A stretch of 64,000 nt of DNA from JACKCB01 sp964452775 (GTDB lineage Bacteria; Chloroflexota; Anaerolineae; Promineifilales; Promineifilaceae), in the NCBI GenBank assembly GCA_964452775.1, contig CAYVQP010000008.1, forward strand, positions 1 to 64,000. Direction: 5' to 3'. Both the position numbers and the translations under genes were made by a program. The notes under the pieces were generated by a model. That model was not told where the DNA came from. It did no database searches and saw only the letters and a program-made list of their open reading frames with translations. This document shows positions 62,219 to 64,000 of the stretch, one piece after another (position 1 is the stretch's first letter; each line of letters begins with the position of its first letter).

Positions 62219-63199
62219 ATGAGCAATTCAGATGAGATGCAGGACGTATTTGAGCAACTCGGCGCCCTGGCTCCCGGCGAGGGCGAAGCGCCGCGCCCGC
62301 CGGGGCAGATGTTGGCCCGCATCAAGACAAGGTTGCCGGCCAAAGAACAGGCGCCAATTTCCTGGAGGATACAACAAATGTTCAATCGAAAGTTTGCCAT
62401 AGGCTTCATGGCGGTGCTTTTGATCGCGGCTACCCTGGCCTTTCCGTCCGTGCGCGCCGCCGCCAGCGATTTCCTGGGTTTCTTCCGCGTGCAGAAATTC
62501 GCCGCCATCTCTGTCTCGCCTCAGCAGTTAGCTGTGCTGCAGCGGATCGGCGACGAGGGATTGTATCCCGGCGAGCTGGAGATGATCAGCGAGCAGGGAC
62601 CGACTCAGGAGCTTGGCTCGTTGCCGGAAGCGACCTTGCTCGCCGGCTTCCGCATCCGCACCCGAGCAGCGTCTGATGCGCCGGCCAGCATCCGCCTGAC
62701 CCCCGGCTCACAGGGTCGCCTGACTGTCCGGCTGGAAGCAGCGCGGTCAATCTTGCGCGCTGCCGATGTAGACCCCAACCTGCTGCCGGATTCTTTGGAT
62801 GGCGCGCAAGTAGACGCGACTATCTACCCGGTCGTCGAGCAGCAGTGGAGCGACGGCGTGGTTCTCGTTCAAACCCAAAGCCCGCTGGTAGATTATCCGG
62901 ATGACGTGGATACCGCCGTCCTGGGGTCCGCCCTGCTGCAATTCCTAGGCATGCCGGCTGACGAAGCACAGCGGCTGGCGCAAAGCATAGACTGGACGAA
63001 CACCCTGATATTGCCCGTACCCACAGAACTGGCCACCTTTAGCGAGGTGCGCGTGGACGGCGTGAGCGGCCTGGCCCTGACCAGCCTGGAAGGTTATGGC
63101 AGCAGCCTGATGTGGGAGAAGGACGGCATCGTCTACATGCTGATGTCCGACACGCAGGACGTCAACACCTTGCGAGACATCGCCAATTCCCTGAATTAA
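62219..63199 (+). CDS. Single-pass membrane protein, probable anti-sigma factor
   Basis: 326 residues. A short cytoplasmic part (1-56, no zinc HxxxC-C motif), one membrane helix (about 59-77, FAIGFMAVLLIAATLAF) and a large extracytoplasmic domain (80-326) with segments such as LPEATLLAGFRIRTRA, VDATIYPVVEQQWSDGVVLVQTQSP and LTSLEGYGSSLMWEKDGIVYMLMSDT. The layout and position directly after an ECF sigma gene suggest an anti-sigma factor. The C-terminal domain resembles DUF4367-like sensory domains. GAGG precedes the ATG. Confidence 0.75.
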   Translation: MSNSDEMQDVFEQLGALAPGEGEAPRPPGQMLARIKTRLPAKEQAPISWRIQQMFNRKFAIGFMAVLLIAATLAFPSVRAAASDFLGFFRVQKFAAISVSPQQLAVLQRIGDEGLYPGELEMISEQGPTQELGSLPEATLLAGFRIRTRAASDAPASIRLTPGSQGRLTVRLEAARSILRAADVDPNLLPDSLDGAQVDATIYPVVEQQWSDGVVLVQTQSPLVDYPDDVDTAVLGSALLQFLGMPADEAQRLAQSIDWTNTLILPVPTELATFSEVRVDGVSGLALTSLEGYGSSLMWEKDGIVYMLMSDTQDVNTLRDIANSLN

Positions 63200-63210
63200 G
63201 CAATTTCCTC

Positions 63211-63245
63211 AAAAGTTGCCAACTTTCAAAAAGTTGGCAACTTTT
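63211..63245 (+). repeat. AGTTGGCAACT-type inverted repeat, possible terminator
   Basis: AAAAGTTGCCAACTTT (63211-63226) pairs perfectly with AAAGTTGGCAACTTTT (63230-63245) around a 3-nt loop. The 16-bp stem ends in TTTT and could terminate transcription between the anti-sigma gene and the ABC gene. Its core matches the element at 1004-1063. Confidence 0.75.
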
Positions 63246-63254
63246 GTGCTTCAT

Positions 63255-64000
63255 ATGTCTGACCTGGCTATTGACGCCCGCGGGCTGCGCAAGGAGTTCG
63301 GTGAAACGGTCGCCGTGGCTGACCTGACCCTGCAGGTCAAGCGGGGCGAGGTATTCGGTTTCTTGGGGCCGAACGGGGCCGGCAAAACCACTTCGGTCAA
63401 GATGCTGCTCGGCCTGACCAGCCCGACAGCCGGCCAAGCCAGCGTGCTCGGCGCGCCCCTGCGCGACCGGCGGGCGCGAGCGAAGGTCGGCTTCCTGCCG
63501 GAGCACTTCCGCTTCCACGAGTGGCTGACCGCCACTGAGTTTCTCGACCTGCATGGCCGGCTGTACGGCATGAGCGCCGCCGAGCGCAAGCAGGTCATCC
63601 CTGATTTGCTGGAGTTGGTCGGGCTGACCGAGCAGGCCGGGCGCAAGTTAGCCGCTTTCTCCAAGGGGATGCTGCAACGCATCGGGCTGGCCCAGGCGCT
63701 GTTGAACAGCCCGGATCTCGTCTTCCTGGACGAGCCGACCTCCGGCCTGGACCCGATGGGTCGCCGGCTGGTGCGCAACATCGTCACCGGCTTGCGCAGC
63801 GAAGGGACCAGCGTCTTCCTGAACTCGCACTTTCTCAGCGAGATCGAGCTGACCTGCGACCGGGTGGCCTTTGTCCGCCGGGGAACCATCCTGCGCGTCA
63901 CCTCCCTGGAGGAGCTGCAGCAAGAGAGCGTCTACGTCCGGCTGCGGGTGGGCGAGCCAACGCCCGCCCTGCTGGAAGGCCTGGCGCAATTCGGCAGCGC
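63255..64000 (+). CDS. ABC transporter ATP-binding protein, C-terminus beyond window
   Basis: At least 248 residues, open to the window edge. Walker A GPNGAGKTTSVKML (about 37-50), LSSLTSPTAGQ-like LGLTSPTAGQ, signature AFSKGMLQRIGLAQALL (family LSGGQ read as FSKGM, about 135-151), Walker B LVFLDEPTSGLDP (about 157-169) and the switch His in NSHFLSEIE are present. The FSKGM variant and length fit the CcmA/NatA-type exporters of lipids, polysaccharides or drugs. The start at 63255 has no Shine-Dalgarno. The permease is presumably just outside the window. Confidence 0.9.
   Translation, partial: MSDLAIDARGLRKEFGETVAVADLTLQVKRGEVFGFLGPNGAGKTTSVKMLLGLTSPTAGQASVLGAPLRDRRARAKVGFLPEHFRFHEWLTATEFLDLHGRLYGMSAAERKQVIPDLLELVGLTEQAGRKLAAFSKGMLQRIGLAQALLNSPDLVFLDEPTSGLDPMGRRLVRNIVTGLRSEGTSVFLNSHFLSEIELTCDRVAFVRRGTILRVTSLEELQQESVYVRLRVGEPTPALLEGLAQFGS

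Overview
This window reads as a scaffold from a Chloroflexota (Anaerolineae-like) genome, probably metagenome-assembled. The evidence is moderately high GC, an HrcA/CIRCE-controlled groESL operon, Gram-positive-like promoters with strong -10 boxes, gene content typical of filamentous Chloroflexota, and three scaffold gaps of exactly 100 N (38066-38165, 46704-46803, 50278-50377). The taxonomic call is inference; no rRNA or tRNA gene was found.

Layout. 1-8540 is mostly minus strand: the 5' part of a glycogen debranching enzyme, a PPC-type lipoprotein, an rRNA methyltransferase, cysS, gltX, a PIN-TRAM protein and a small membrane protein. 8640-8910 holds back-to-back promoters and a complete miniature transcription unit (promoter, Shine-Dalgarno, 24-codon ORF, intrinsic terminator). 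9198-11894 has a RIO1-like kinase overlapping a DinB-fold gene, then an aminoglycoside-phosphotransferase-fold kinase. 11931-28096 is an exopolysaccharide locus: undecaprenyl-phosphate sugar transferase, Wzz, TPR protein, Wzx flippase, four sulfotransferases, two Wzy/WaaL-type proteins, two GT4 glycosyltransferases and an AlgD-type GDP-mannose dehydrogenase. Together these suggest a sulfated, uronic-acid-containing polymer.

28098-42169 is a glycerol/dihydroxyacetone regulon: the activator DhaR, two palindromic operators 32 bp apart and a sigma70-type promoter, then glpF, dhaK, dhaL, glpK, glpA, glpB, glpC and a DhaM with EIIA, HPr and full-length enzyme I in one chain. Glycerol enters through GlpF and is converted to dihydroxyacetone phosphate by GlpK plus GlpABC, while dihydroxyacetone reaches the same product through DhaKLM. 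Nearly every wide junction in this operon is filled by a different inverted-repeat element.

42374-64000 holds recD2, a PP2C phosphatase, groESL with two CIRCE-like elements flanking its promoter, TPR and envelope glycosyltransferase genes, two paralogous phosphodiesterase-superfamily proteins, a D-threonine-aldolase-like enzyme, a phasin-like gene with paired operators, a HigBA module beside a VapC remnant, a 1055-residue membrane protein, an ECF sigma factor with a probable membrane partner, and the start of an ABC transporter. Several genes (gltX, recD2, the 50182 and 55571 genes) begin 6-9 nt after a -10 box without a Shine-Dalgarno and are probably leaderless.
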